This document shows, piece after piece, positions 8,489 through 15,662 of a stretch of DNA of 64,000 bases. Under the pieces are notes generated by a model. That model saw nothing but the letters and a program-made list of their open reading frames with translations, did not search any database and was not told the DNA's origin. Position numbers and translations under genes: made by a program. The DNA comes from QHCE01 sp038260095 (GTDB lineage Bacteria > Actinomycetota > Actinomycetes > Mycobacteriales > QHCE01), in the NCBI GenBank assembly GCA_038260095.1, contig JBBSOC010000001.1, positions 1 to 64,000 of the forward strand, in the 5' to 3' direction. How positions within the stretch are numbered: the stretch's first letter is position 1; the number at the start of each line of letters is the position of its first letter.

Positions 8489-8738
8489 GCAGGAGGCTCA
8501 ACGGGCCGGTTTCCGAGCCTTTGTGGACACGCACAAGGTAGGTGATGTCGTCACAGGAAGCGTGCTGGCTAACCGGCCATATGGTATGTTCGTGGATCTC
8601 AGTGGCGGGTGCATCGGATATATTGATGTCCGGCATCTCGCAGATCCCCCGATCGAGCCCCCGATTGGAACAGAGGACACGTTCATTGTGGCGAGCTTCG
8701 AGGAAGGCAAGCCACGTGTCAATCTTCTTCCTGGTTGA
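8466..8738 (+). CDS. Small S1-domain protein, putative immunity protein
   Basis: The 90-aa protein is almost entirely one S1/OB fold: GDVVTGSVLANRPYGMFVDL, then CIGYIDVRHLAD, and a final strand FEEGKPRVNLLP. S1 domains usually bind RNA. It begins inside the last 23 bases of the toxin frame, as toxin-linked immunity genes do. An in-frame ATG at 8448 is an alternative start. An OB-fold immunity protein could shield RNA or the ribosome, or simply bind the toxin; this is inference from position. Confidence 0.65.
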   Translation: MTADRDAEQEAQRAGFRAFVDTHKVGDVVTGSVLANRPYGMFVDLSGGCIGYIDVRHLADPPIEPPIGTEDTFIVASFEEGKPRVNLLPG

Positions 8739-8845
8739 TCTTCGAGCGATGCATCAGCTTGCGGCTCGTACTGTTCAGGCGCCTCGATGTAATCCATCAG
8801 GTACTCATGGGTCGCTCACGGCGGGCGGTTGCGGTAGCGGAGTCT

Positions 8846-9325
8846 TTACCCGTCACCGCCACCCAATGGCCGGTCGCTGTCTTCTTGGAGGACCGACCCG
8901 CTCCCGGCCCATCGCGCGGCGGTTCGGATGAGCTCCAAACCGCTCGTTGATTCGACCAGGCGTGGATGGATGAGGTGTACCCAATGAGCTTGGCTGGCGA
9001 TGGACTTCCTCAGTCCGAAAACCGATTGTGCCCCGAGGGAGACCCTTTGGCGGGGGGCGAGACCGGCTGCCTCGACCAGCAGGTCGAGCTCTGCGGTGAG
9101 ATACCGCTCCTCGTAGGCTGTCCAAGCGCTGGTGAGAATCTTTCCCTCTCGTGGTTCGAGGGATACCTCATAACCGAAACCGGTGGTCATATACGAGACG
9201 CTGCGGATTATATGGTCCTGGCGGCGTGGCCCGGCGAAGCCAAACTCATCAACTAAGAAGCCGAACCGCGACTCCACCTCCGGGTAGAACGACTTCAACA
9301 CGCTCGACCAGGCCTTCGTTCCCAT
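8846..9325 (-). CDS. Putative immunity protein (unnamed family)
   Basis: The 159-aa protein starts MGTKAWSSVLKSFYPEVESR, contains VSYMTTGFGYEVSLEPREG near residue 42, YEERYLTAELDLLVEAAGL near 70 and a segment around WVHLIHPRLV near 118. The sheet-plus-helix pattern and 159-aa size fit actinobacterial immunity proteins, but I cannot name the family. It lies 26 bp after the stop of a toxin C-terminal fragment on the same strand. The last 20 residues (Gly/Ser-rich) look unlike the body, suggesting a frame change near the 3' end. Confidence 0.6.
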   Translation of the reverse strand: MGTKAWSSVLKSFYPEVESRFGFLVDEFGFAGPRRQDHIIRSVSYMTTGFGYEVSLEPREGKILTSAWTAYEERYLTAELDLLVEAAGLAPRQRVSLGAQSVFGLRKSIASQAHWVHLIHPRLVESTSGLELIRTAARWAGSGSVLQEDSDRPLGGGDG

Positions 9326-9351
9326 GGTCTACCGCTCGAGGCAATTTTCGG

Positions 9352-9699
9352 TCATGGCCTTGTCCGAACGGGTATCCAATGATCTCCAGCTTGTTCCCAT
9401 GCGTACCCCTTGTCGCGCAAATACTTCAGTTCCCTCTGGTAGGTGTTTCCGCTTTGATAAAGTGGTGTATCTGGATTCGTTACTAAGCGAATGTCATCAC
9501 CACGGGCGATTGCATCATCAACATAACGCTTGTTGCGCGTCCAGGTCCAGCCGCCCACCCCTTTCTTGCCATTGGCCATCGTCCCTTGGATGTTGAGAAA
9601 GTCGGCATCAAGCTTCGTGTCGGGGTGATTGCGAATGTAGGCCTTTTCCGGTGCGGGTGAGGATGGCTTGGAGCTTACCCGCGCTTGACACTCGAACCG
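9352..9699 (-). pseudogene. Polymorphic toxin C-terminal fragment
   Basis: The frame is open from 9699 and ends ahead of the immunity gene at 8846-9325. Key parts are KAYIRNHPDTKLDADFLN, KGVGGWTWTRNKRYVDDA, then DIRLVTNPDTPLY and TYQRELKYLRDKGY. This succession, with 'RYVDDA...LVT.P.PLY..G..YQRELKYL', is a recurrent toxin C-terminus in actinobacterial Rhs and type VII effectors. No upstream delivery domain is attached; a TGA closes the frame at the right. An overlapping frame to about 9980 may be more of the same gene after a frameshift. Confidence 0.7.
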
Positions 9700-10017
9700 T
9701 CAATCTCCTCAAACTGTGGGACCTCGGTCACGAGATCTGCTACGCCAAGCAGTTCGTCGCGAATCTCGTGCCAGACAATGCAGGGAAAACAGCGGCTGAC
9801 CACGTACTCGATCAGGCCCCACCCAAATGCCAGGTTGCTCGACCCGCAGTTGGCCGATGGCGGCGTGGCGCCGCACATCGGATATGGCCCGCGTAGTTCG
9901 TGGTATCCGCGTATTCGGCGATGTGGAGTCAGCCTGGTTGGAGGCGTCTTCGGCCACGTCGTAGGGCGAACTGGGCCCATTTTCAGCTGGAACAGGAACC
10001 CTAGGAGGGAGAAATCC
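9700..10017. other. No intact gene; possible toxin remnant
   Basis: A minus-strand frame from about 9980 to 9675 ends in EVPQFEEIDG and joins by a frame change to the toxin fragment on its left. It has no recognisable delivery domain. I treat the stretch as decayed upstream sequence of that toxin. Confidence 0.4.
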
Positions 10018-10494
10018 TTAAGAAAAGGCGAGCGTGGCGCGGCGGTAGTGGTGAGACAATGCAGACAAGCGGTGTGGGGGCCACAGATCCGCCTGCTCGC
10101 TCACGTTCAGGTCGCCGCTGCGGCGCAGCAGCCAGATTTGTTCGAGGTCCTTATGCAACACCGCGTCGCCAGGGACCCGGTCCAGCACGCTGGATACCAG
10201 CCGGATCATTTCATCCTGCTGGTCGGAGATCTCGCCCTCCTTGTCGAGACGGAAAACCACTGATACTGCCGGGGTGAACCCAAGATCGGTGATCACCGCG
10301 TTCCACGGCCGTGGTTTAGATTCATACACCCGAATCCAGGTGCCGAGCTCAGTCGCCGCTCCCTCGTTGAGTACTTGCTCGAGGGTGACCGACGCGTCGA
10401 ACAGCCCGATGTTTTGGGCGGCGTCGTGCAGCTCCCGAGCCACATGCGCCGCAGGCAACGGCGTTGCCATGTCGAGATCGTAGGAGATGGCCAC
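10018..10494 (-). CDS. SitI3-like immunity protein
   Basis: From GTG 10494, with GAGGA about 7 nt upstream, the protein opens VAISYDLDMATPLPAAHVAR, the hallmark opening of SitI3-type immunity proteins. It continues ITDLGFTPAVSVVFRLDK near residue 72 and the amphipathic helix QDEMIRLVSSVLDRVPGDA near 98, then LLRRSGDLNVSE. Length (158 aa) and order fit the family. A longer frame reaches 10950, but that part is compositionally noncoding. No partner toxin remains next to it; the 63-bp repeat lies just upstream. Confidence 0.8.
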   Translation of the reverse strand: MAISYDLDMATPLPAAHVARELHDAAQNIGLFDASVTLEQVLNEGAATELGTWIRVYESKPRPWNAVITDLGFTPAVSVVFRLDKEGEISDQQDEMIRLVSSVLDRVPGDAVLHKDLEQIWLLRRSGDLNVSEQADLWPPHRLSALSHHYRRATLAFS

Positions 10495-11017
10495 CTGAAA
10501 TTCCTCGCTTGGTATGCAGAATGGGCAGTATGGACGGTAACGCTCACAATATGCGTCCTTGACCGTGTCTCCGCGCACGTACCTTTTGTTTGACCTGTCT
10601 CTCGAGCTGCCGGCACCGGCATGGCCCACTTGTCTTGGCTTGATCGGAAGCTTGTCCGCTTCCGATCGTGACTCTCCCCCGTGCTGCCGCGGCCAGTGAC
10701 CTCTTCCCAGACCTGTACCGACCGCGTTCGCCCTGGATGAGAGGACAACCGCATGGTCATGCTGGCAGGGCAATACAACTACGTTATCGGGGCGACCCGA
10801 CCGGGACACCATCGATCTGGCCACTGTGCCCCTAAGTACTGGGCTGGCATTGGCAAGGAGTTCGCTGTCGCGCGACCGGAGCCCACGAATATTTCGCCGA
10901 ATCTGACCCACCCACGCCACAGCAGTTGTTCGTAGAGCGGATCTCGGCATGACTCAGTGGGTCGTCCAGGTGCGGGTAAGGCCGCGGGTCGGGGTCAATT
11001 GTACTGAAGAACATCGC
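10495..11017. other. No supported gene; repeat-bearing spacer
   Basis: Open frames on both strands here are Arg/Ser/Pro-rich and lack starts or motifs. The segment holds copy 2 of the 63-bp repeat at 10516-10579. It separates two immunity genes on the minus strand, where a toxin would be expected, so the SitI3 partner may have been deleted. Confidence 0.45.
10516..10579. repeat. 63-bp dispersed repeat, copy 2
   Basis: This copy starts GCAGAATGGGCAGTATGG and ends CCGCGCACG, matching 4955-5017. Its left end is 21 bp upstream of the GTG of the SitI3-like gene, so it could carry that gene's promoter. Confidence 0.75.
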
Positions 11018-11524
11018 TTAATCGAGTGCGGCCAGCGAGGTCTCGTCGAGTTGGACGATCGGCTCGGGCTTCAGGTTCTCCTCGACCGTCCCGATTCGGA
11101 TTCCGAGCGTGTCGACATCGATAATGCCGCTGCCCTCGGCGTAAAACCCCCCACCTCGCTCAAACATCACGAGCAATGGCTCGAATGGCAGGGGCGGTGC
11201 CTGCGGAAGATCTATCCCCACGTCGAGCAGCGCTGCAAAATGTAAAGCGCGGACACAGACTCTGGTAACCAGCGTCCCCTGAAGAGCTTTGCTCAAATTC
11301 GCCGCAACACGCTCAACGACTGCGGAATCAGCCCGAACGGTCGGGTTCACGGCGGCAGCGATATCAAAGAACGGCCACTGTTGCGACTTCGTGGCCTTTG
11401 CCCACCAGGCAGCTCGGCGAAGGTACTCCTTCATCAGATATCCGCGGGATCGTGTCTTGCCTGAGGGTGCGGACCAGTTGATAGAAAGGATCCGCTCGGT
11501 CAGGCCAGTCACATGATTAGCCAT
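11018..11524 (-). CDS. Putative immunity protein paired with an Rhs toxin end
   Basis: The 168-aa protein reads ERILSINWSAPSGKTRSRGY near residue 10, then YLRRAAWWAKATKSQQWPF, DIAAAVNPTVRADSAVV, LVTRVCVRALHFAALL and MFERGGGFYAEGSG near 128, ending SLAALD. The run of well-conserved-looking aromatic and Gly motifs suggests a maintained protein. I recall similar actinobacterial proteins beside Rhs toxins but have no family name. It lies 58 bp downstream of the Rhs C-terminal fragment on the same strand. Confidence 0.68.
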   Translation of the reverse strand: MANHVTGLTERILSINWSAPSGKTRSRGYLMKEYLRRAAWWAKATKSQQWPFFDIAAAVNPTVRADSAVVERVAANLSKALQGTLVTRVCVRALHFAALLDVGIDLPQAPPLPFEPLLVMFERGGGFYAEGSGIIDVDTLGIRIGTVEENLKPEPIVQLDETSLAALD

Positions 11525-11581
11525 CAGCTTCCTCCACCCAAGATTTACGAATAGTGTCGTCCAGATTGGACAGGTCCGGTG

Positions 11582-12240
11582 CTATCTCCGTGATGCCCGG
11601 GTGATCCCGTCCCAGCGACTCCTGCCAGTGCCCGAACGGGTCCCGTTTGGGTCAACGAGCGGTGCGAGATCATGCGCTCCATGATGCTGCGGCGTCGAAC
11701 GGAAGCCCAGTTCCGGGTCCCACGCGTCGGGGTGGATTGACCGGTAGGGAATTCCGTTGTTCATGAGACTGCTCTCGACATACTCGTGCGCCATCAGCGG
11801 GTGAAACCGCTCCGCCTTTTCCGGTGTAAGCGTGCCGGCTTCCGCTTTAGGCCACAAGTCAACGAACTCAGAGTCTGGCGAGAAGTTCCCCCGCTGGGTT
11901 TGCCCAGGCCCAGTGGGAAGTTCATACTCGCGATTGAAGATGTGGTCTTTGATCTGGTCCATTTTGCTCTGCGGGATACCGGTGTTCTCGGTTATCGCCA
12001 GATCGGCCGTAGATCGCCGTACCCACTTTCATCGAGGATCTCGGTAACATGCACGATATTAACGCGAACACTCATGTTAGCCCGTCCGAGTGCCATCTTG
12101 ATCTGCCGAACTCGGCATGGAGTCAAACCGAGCGGACCTAGCCAGCCAACTGGGTTCGGTACATATGCATGCGAATTGGGTCCGCCATCGAGATGCAGCG
12201 GATCATTAGAGCGGTAACGGCCTGTTACCCGTAGTGGAAT
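11582..12240 (-). pseudogene. Rhs core end plus toxin C-terminus, frameshifted
   Basis: The right part reads GRYRSNDPLHLDGGPNSHAY followed by VPNPVGWLGPLGL, the end of an Rhs-repeat core, where 'DP.GL.GGPN.Y.YVPNP..W.DPLGL' is the known mark before the variable toxin. After a frame change near 11990 the toxin follows: MDQIKDHIFNREYEL, NFSPDSEFVDLWPKAE, TPEKAERFHPLMAHEYVE and GIPYRSIHPDAWD. The HEYVE and later His suggest a helical toxin with His/Glu residues. Most of the Rhs cage is gone, cut off at the start of the oppositely oriented Imm11-like gene. Confidence 0.78.
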
Positions 12241-12249
12241 GGAGCGTGG

Positions 12250-12804
12250 GTGAGGATCTATGAACCGAGGGTTGCGGACGGTTTCCAATGGGTTTTTCCG
12301 GTCGATGACGACGATTTTGAGACATTCTGTAGTTTCGACGGATCCTCCCGTGAGTCTACTTGGAGCCCTGTGAGAATGCGGCTGCTATTAGCTGACGACG
12401 AGGAGCGAACGCTAGAGAAATCAGACTTCCCTTGGCTTGGTGAACACGTATTGATCTTGTCTTCCCGCGCTGTTGACGCCGTAGGGGGGCTGCTTCGAAA
12501 CGACGGCGAGTTGCTGCCTCTAGCGTGCGACGAGCAAGAATTGTGGGTATTTAATCCTACGACCGTTGTTGATGCCCTGGATCAGAATCGATCTGAACTC
12601 AGACGATTCGATAGCGGCCGCATCATGGCAGTGTCGAATTATGTTTTTCGGGCCGAACTCGTAGGTGATGCCGTTGCATTTAAGGTGCCGGAACTTCATC
12701 GCGTCTCGACATTTGTGACCGAAAGATTCGTTGATGCGGTGAAGTCGGCCGGCTTGCGTGGGGTTGACTTTGAAATGCTGTGGGAATCATGCAGCGATTC
12801 CTAA
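12250..12804 (+). CDS. Imm11/DUF1629-like immunity protein
   Basis: GTG 12250 follows GGAG by about 6 nt. The 184-aa protein has the family order: RIYEPRVADGFQWVFP at the start, EKSDFPWLGEHVLILSSRAV near residue 57, GGLLRNDGELLPLAC near 78, VFNPTTVVDALDQNRSE near 98, FDSGRIMAVSNYVF near 119 and KVPELHRVSTFVTERFVDAV near 144, ending EMLWE. These proteins neutralise toxins of Rhs and related systems. Its toxin is not adjacent. The gene overlaps the next by 16 bp. Confidence 0.8.
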   Translation: MRIYEPRVADGFQWVFPVDDDDFETFCSFDGSSRESTWSPVRMRLLLADDEERTLEKSDFPWLGEHVLILSSRAVDAVGGLLRNDGELLPLACDEQELWVFNPTTVVDALDQNRSELRRFDSGRIMAVSNYVFRAELVGDAVAFKVPELHRVSTFVTERFVDAVKSAGLRGVDFEMLWESCSDS

Positions 12805-13265
12805 ATGCACCTGTGGACTATTCACCGGCATTCACTGAACGAGTGAGTAACGTGGCACAGAGCTTGTCTGCTGCGCTCGGCGTCCCGGTACGTCACAACA
12901 CCGACATGAACTACAACCCCGGTCAACTGCTTGCTGTACACCTACTGCCCGATGGCTCCGCCACCTCAGACGAGCGGGCAGCGTCGCATTCGGTGAGCGT
13001 CGCAGTATCCTCCCGAGGCCCACTGTGGGCAATGTTGGTCTTCCGTAAAGGAGACCGTGAACTGGAGTGGTTTCCCTCGACGGTTGGCGAGATTGAAGGC
13101 CAACGGGCCGACGAGGTTTTGACGACGATCGAGCGAACCCTGCACGCGGCGGGCTTCAAGCGGGTGCCAGACACAACATTGGAGGAATTGGTGCCGGGGC
13201 GGGTCACCGAACTCGATGGTGCTCCTGCCACAGTTCGTGACCTTCTCTTCTGCGAGGTATGTTGA
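12789..13265 (+). CDS. Hypothetical protein, probable second immunity gene
   Basis: ATG 12789 lies inside the last bases of the Imm11-like gene. The 158-aa product contains NVAQSLSAALGVPVRHNTD, then LLPDGSATSDERAA, VAVSSRGPLWAMLVFRKGD near residue 74 and a helix EVLTTIERTLHAAGFKRV near 113. It has no signal peptide or membrane span. I do not recognise the family. Coupling to an immunity gene and its size suggest a role in the same module. Confidence 0.6.
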   Translation: MQRFLNAPVDYSPAFTERVSNVAQSLSAALGVPVRHNTDMNYNPGQLLAVHLLPDGSATSDERAASHSVSVAVSSRGPLWAMLVFRKGDRELEWFPSTVGEIEGQRADEVLTTIERTLHAAGFKRVPDTTLEELVPGRVTELDGAPATVRDLLFCEVC

Positions 13266-13556
13266 CCGCAAGAGTCTTTGTGTGGTGGGTAGGCAGGATG
13301 TTCGGCATGGCGATTTGGGGCGTGGCAATCTCGTCCAACTCGCCACGGTTTTCGCGCCCGAGTAATTGTAATTAGGCGGTGGGAACCATGGACAAGTGTA
13401 CGCACGCCGGGATTGCTAGGGCACATAAATGTCATCGATCTCTGTTTCCAGTTGTCCACGACTGAACTTTCGCTCAGTCAATGACACAAGGGACTGCCCA
13501 GGGTTTGGTTGATACCTGACCTGTGAGGATTTGTCCTCGCTGGAAGGATGTCGGCC

Positions 13557-13844
13557 ATGCCGAAGCCCTACCCCCATGAGTTCCACGAGGATGTCGTGGC
13601 TGTTGCCCGCAAGGGTCAGGTTCCGTTGAAGCAGATCGCGAAGGACTTCGGGATCCCCGAGGGCTGTTTGTCGAACTGGATGAAGAAAGCCGACGTCGAG
13701 GACGGCAACCGTCCGGGCGTGACTGAGAAGGCCGCTGCTGAGCTACGCGAGCTGAAGAAGCGCAACCGGCTGCTAGAGCAGGAGAACGAGGTCCTGCGCC
13801 GCGCTGCGGCCTACCTGTCCCAGGCGAATCTGCCGGGAAAATAG
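13557..13844 (+). CDS. IS3-type transposase OrfA
   Basis: The 95-aa protein begins MPKPYPHEFHEDVVAVARKG, followed by the helix-turn-helix QIAKDFGIPEGCLSNWMKKA and a leucine-zipper-like stretch ELKKRNRLLEQENEVLRRA, the normal layout of OrfA, which binds the element's ends. An upstream ATG at 13548 is possible. OrfB would normally be made by a frameshift between the two frames. Because orfB is destroyed, the element cannot move on its own. Confidence 0.88.
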   Translation: MPKPYPHEFHEDVVAVARKGQVPLKQIAKDFGIPEGCLSNWMKKADVEDGNRPGVTEKAAAELRELKKRNRLLEQENEVLRRAAAYLSQANLPGK

Positions 13845-14749
13845 TCTTCCCGCTCGTCGGTGAGATGGCCGCGACCGGTACCACATCAGGGTGCCGGTCG
13901 CGGTGGCGTGCAGGGTGCTGGGACTGACGACCCAGGGGTACTACAAGTGGCTCCAACAGCCCATCTCCCAGCGAGACTATGACGACACGCACCTGATCAA
14001 CGCAGCCCTCGACATCCACGCCGAGGACCCCGGCTACGGGTACCGGTTCATCGCTGATGGGCTCGCCCAGATGGGCATCGTGGCCTCTGAAAACCGGGTC
14101 TGGCGGCTGTGTTCGGCGCAGCGGATCTTCTCGGTCCATTCGAAGAAGCCGGAGCTGAACCGTAAGCCCGGCCCACCGGTGCACGATGACCTGCTCATGG
14201 TCCTGGACAAGCACGGCCAGACTGCTCGCCCGGGCCGCGACTTCACCGCCCAGACGCCGAACCTCAAGTGGTTAACCGACATCACCGAGCACCCCACCGG
14301 CGAGGCACCCTCTACCTCTGCGCGATCAAGGACTGCTACTCGAGTCAGATCGTGGGCTACTCCATCGACTCGAGGATGAAGTCCTCTCTCGCGGTATCGG
14401 CGATCTGCAACGCCATCGCGCTACGCGCGCCGCCGCCACGATCCTGCACTCCGACAGGGGCAGCCAGTTCCGCTCTAAGAAGGTCGTGCGACTACTCAAA
14501 CACAACGGCCTGTTCGGCTCCATGGGCCGCGTCGGTGCCTGCGGCGACAACGCCGCCATGGAGAGCTTCTTCTCGTTGCTGCAGAAGAACGTCCTGACCA
14601 CCAAGAGGCGGAAGACCCGAGAGGAACTCCGCCTCGCGATCGTGGTCTGGATCGAAACCAAGTACAACCGCCGACGCCGGTAACGCCGCCTGGGCAAGCT
14701 CACCCCGGTCGAGTTTGAGATGATCTACACGACCGCACACGCGGCCTAA
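13845..14749 (+). pseudogene. IS3-type transposase OrfB (DDE), multiply broken
   Basis: Pieces in three frames rebuild OrfB. The first has VLGLTTQGYYKWLQQPISQR and KWLTDITEH with the first catalytic Asp. After a frame change near 14300 comes LYLCAIKDCYSSQIVGYSID. After another near 14440 come HSDRGSQFRS with the second Asp and NAAMESFFSLLQKN with the Glu. A TAA at 14682 interrupts the last part, which resumes GKLTPVEFEMIYTTAHAA. At least two frameshifts and one stop make it nonfunctional. Confidence 0.88.
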
Positions 14750-14791
14750 GAACCACCCACCCCGAGTGTCAACCAAACCGGAGGCAGCCCC

Positions 14792-14927
14792 TGCCGGTTC
14801 TGCGGACACAAAAATTGTGTCCATGTTGCCGACTTCACCCCGCTGCGGTTCAGTACGCTATAGATAGCACGTCACTAGCCCCCGTAGCTCAGTGGATAGA
14901 GCACCAGACTTCTAATCTGATGGTCGC
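14792..14927 (+). repeat. Right copy of the tRNA-Arg flank repeat
   Basis: It matches 4757-4890, including the TATAGAT box and tRNA positions 1-50, and ends at the same GGTCGC. A small perfect palindrome, GGACACAA/TTGTGTCC around AAA at 14804-14822, is present only in this copy. It marks the right limit of the island. Confidence 0.85.
14878..14927 (+). pseudogene. Truncated tRNA-Arg (5' two thirds)
   Basis: The sequence is identical to the intact tRNA from the acceptor stem through the anticodon and variable loop, except GCCCCCG for GCCCTCG. The T arm and 3' acceptor strand are missing: after GGTCGC the sequence turns to AGCCGCTTT. It cannot fold into a tRNA. Its promoter appears intact, so a short transcript with a TCT anticodon arm could still be made. 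Confidence 0.9.
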
Positions 14928-15213
14928 AGCCGCTTTAAATCGACTAATAGCAGTACATACGTTATGTCTATGAGTCGGTGGTAAAGCTTGGGCACATTTT
15001 GGGCGCACATTATTTTCTACAGCTGGATTTCCATGATTCCCTAAAGCTGCATAGGCAGCATTAGTTCGCCTCCACGCAACTAAGCTGTAGCAACCCCGAG
15101 GTCGGTCTACGTGAGGACGGGTGCGGTTCTATGCCGACGGTTCGATGCGGGTCGTCATGTTCTAATTGTACGTATCGAGCTGATTGATTTCAGCTCGATA
15201 CGGCTGACCTGTG
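14928..15213. other. Spacer between island edge and hicBA; nothing recognised
   Basis: No open frame with a ribosome site is seen. A short inverted pair, TCGAGCTGAT/ATCAGCTCGA near 15176-15200, sits just beyond the end of hicA and could form a terminator-like hairpin. Confidence 0.4.
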
Positions 15214-15441
15214 TTAGAGGAGTTCCTGGAGCTCTTCGCGGCTTATGCCAGCCGCGGTAAGGATGCTTTTAAGCGTTCCGATGGGAAGGTCTCGACGGTG
15301 CATTGGTACCGAGATCGGGTGTGCAAAATCGTGGTGCTGAAAAATGTGATGGCTTCCCGTGACCCGATCTAGGCTCCACCCCTTGCGCTCTAGGGCACGC
15401 ACTACTTCCCTCGATGTCGCGGTAGGGAATTTAGGGCTCAA
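15214..15441 (-). CDS. hicA: HicA-type mRNA interferase toxin
   Basis: The 75-aa protein has the YcfA/HicA double-stranded-RNA-binding-like fold: SREVVRALERKGWSL, then GSHHIFQHHD with the catalytic histidine, ISVPMHRR and TLKSILTAAGIS. It cleaves mRNA when free of HicB. It starts with TTG 15441, whose bases overlap the hicB stop as TTGA, so the two are translationally coupled with antitoxin first. Confidence 0.9.
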   Translation of the reverse strand: MSPKFPTATSREVVRALERKGWSLDRVTGSHHIFQHHDFAHPISVPMHRRDLPIGTLKSILTAAGISREELQELL

Positions 15442-15662
15442 GCCGCAATCTTAACTCGGTCATACTCGCGCCGGACTGGAGTTGGTAGAGACTGTTTATG
15501 GGCCGCCATGGATTCGAGGTAGCCCTGAATCGCTTCTTTTATCATTTCCACGGCCTCTTCGTGAGTGCTGCCGTAGCTGATGCAGCCGGGCAAGCCAGGG
15601 ACCGTAACCGTGTAGCCACCCTCGGGTTCGGGCTCCAGGATCACATCGAACTCTCGCATCAC
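15438..15662 (-). CDS. hicB: HicB-type antitoxin
   Basis: The 74-aa protein carries the partial RNase H-like HicB fold: FDVILEPEPEGGYTVTVPGL, PGCISYGSTHEEAVEMI and a helix ending GYLESMAAH. It lacks a C-terminal DNA-binding domain, so autorepression may be weak or use another surface. GTG 15662 or ATG 15659 can start it. It precedes and overlaps hicA. The pair lies outside the tRNA-flank repeats but still in a gene-poor accessory zone. Confidence 0.88.
   Translation of the reverse strand: MMREFDVILEPEPEGGYTVTVPGLPGCISYGSTHEEAVEMIKEAIQGYLESMAAHKQSLPTPVRREYDRVKIAA

Larger units (their letters stand above)
13490..14791 (+). mobile_element. IS3-family-like insertion sequence, degenerate
   Basis: Imperfect terminal inverted repeats of about 26 bp bound the element. 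The left end reads GGGACTGCC then GGTTTGGTTGATAC; the right end, complemented, reads GGGGCTGCC then GGTTTGGTTGACAC. Inside are orfA and a broken orfB. The length of about 1.3 kb is typical. I see no clear target-site duplication. The right end abuts the second copy of the tRNA-Arg flank exactly, so the element may have taken part in forming the duplication. Confidence 0.85.

Noticed and set aside
10495..10950. Upstream extension of the SitI3-like gene to an ATG at 10950
   Set aside because: The extra 152 residues are Arg/Ser-rich without structure, the 63-bp repeat lies inside, and GTG 10494 has its own ribosome site and matches the family start.
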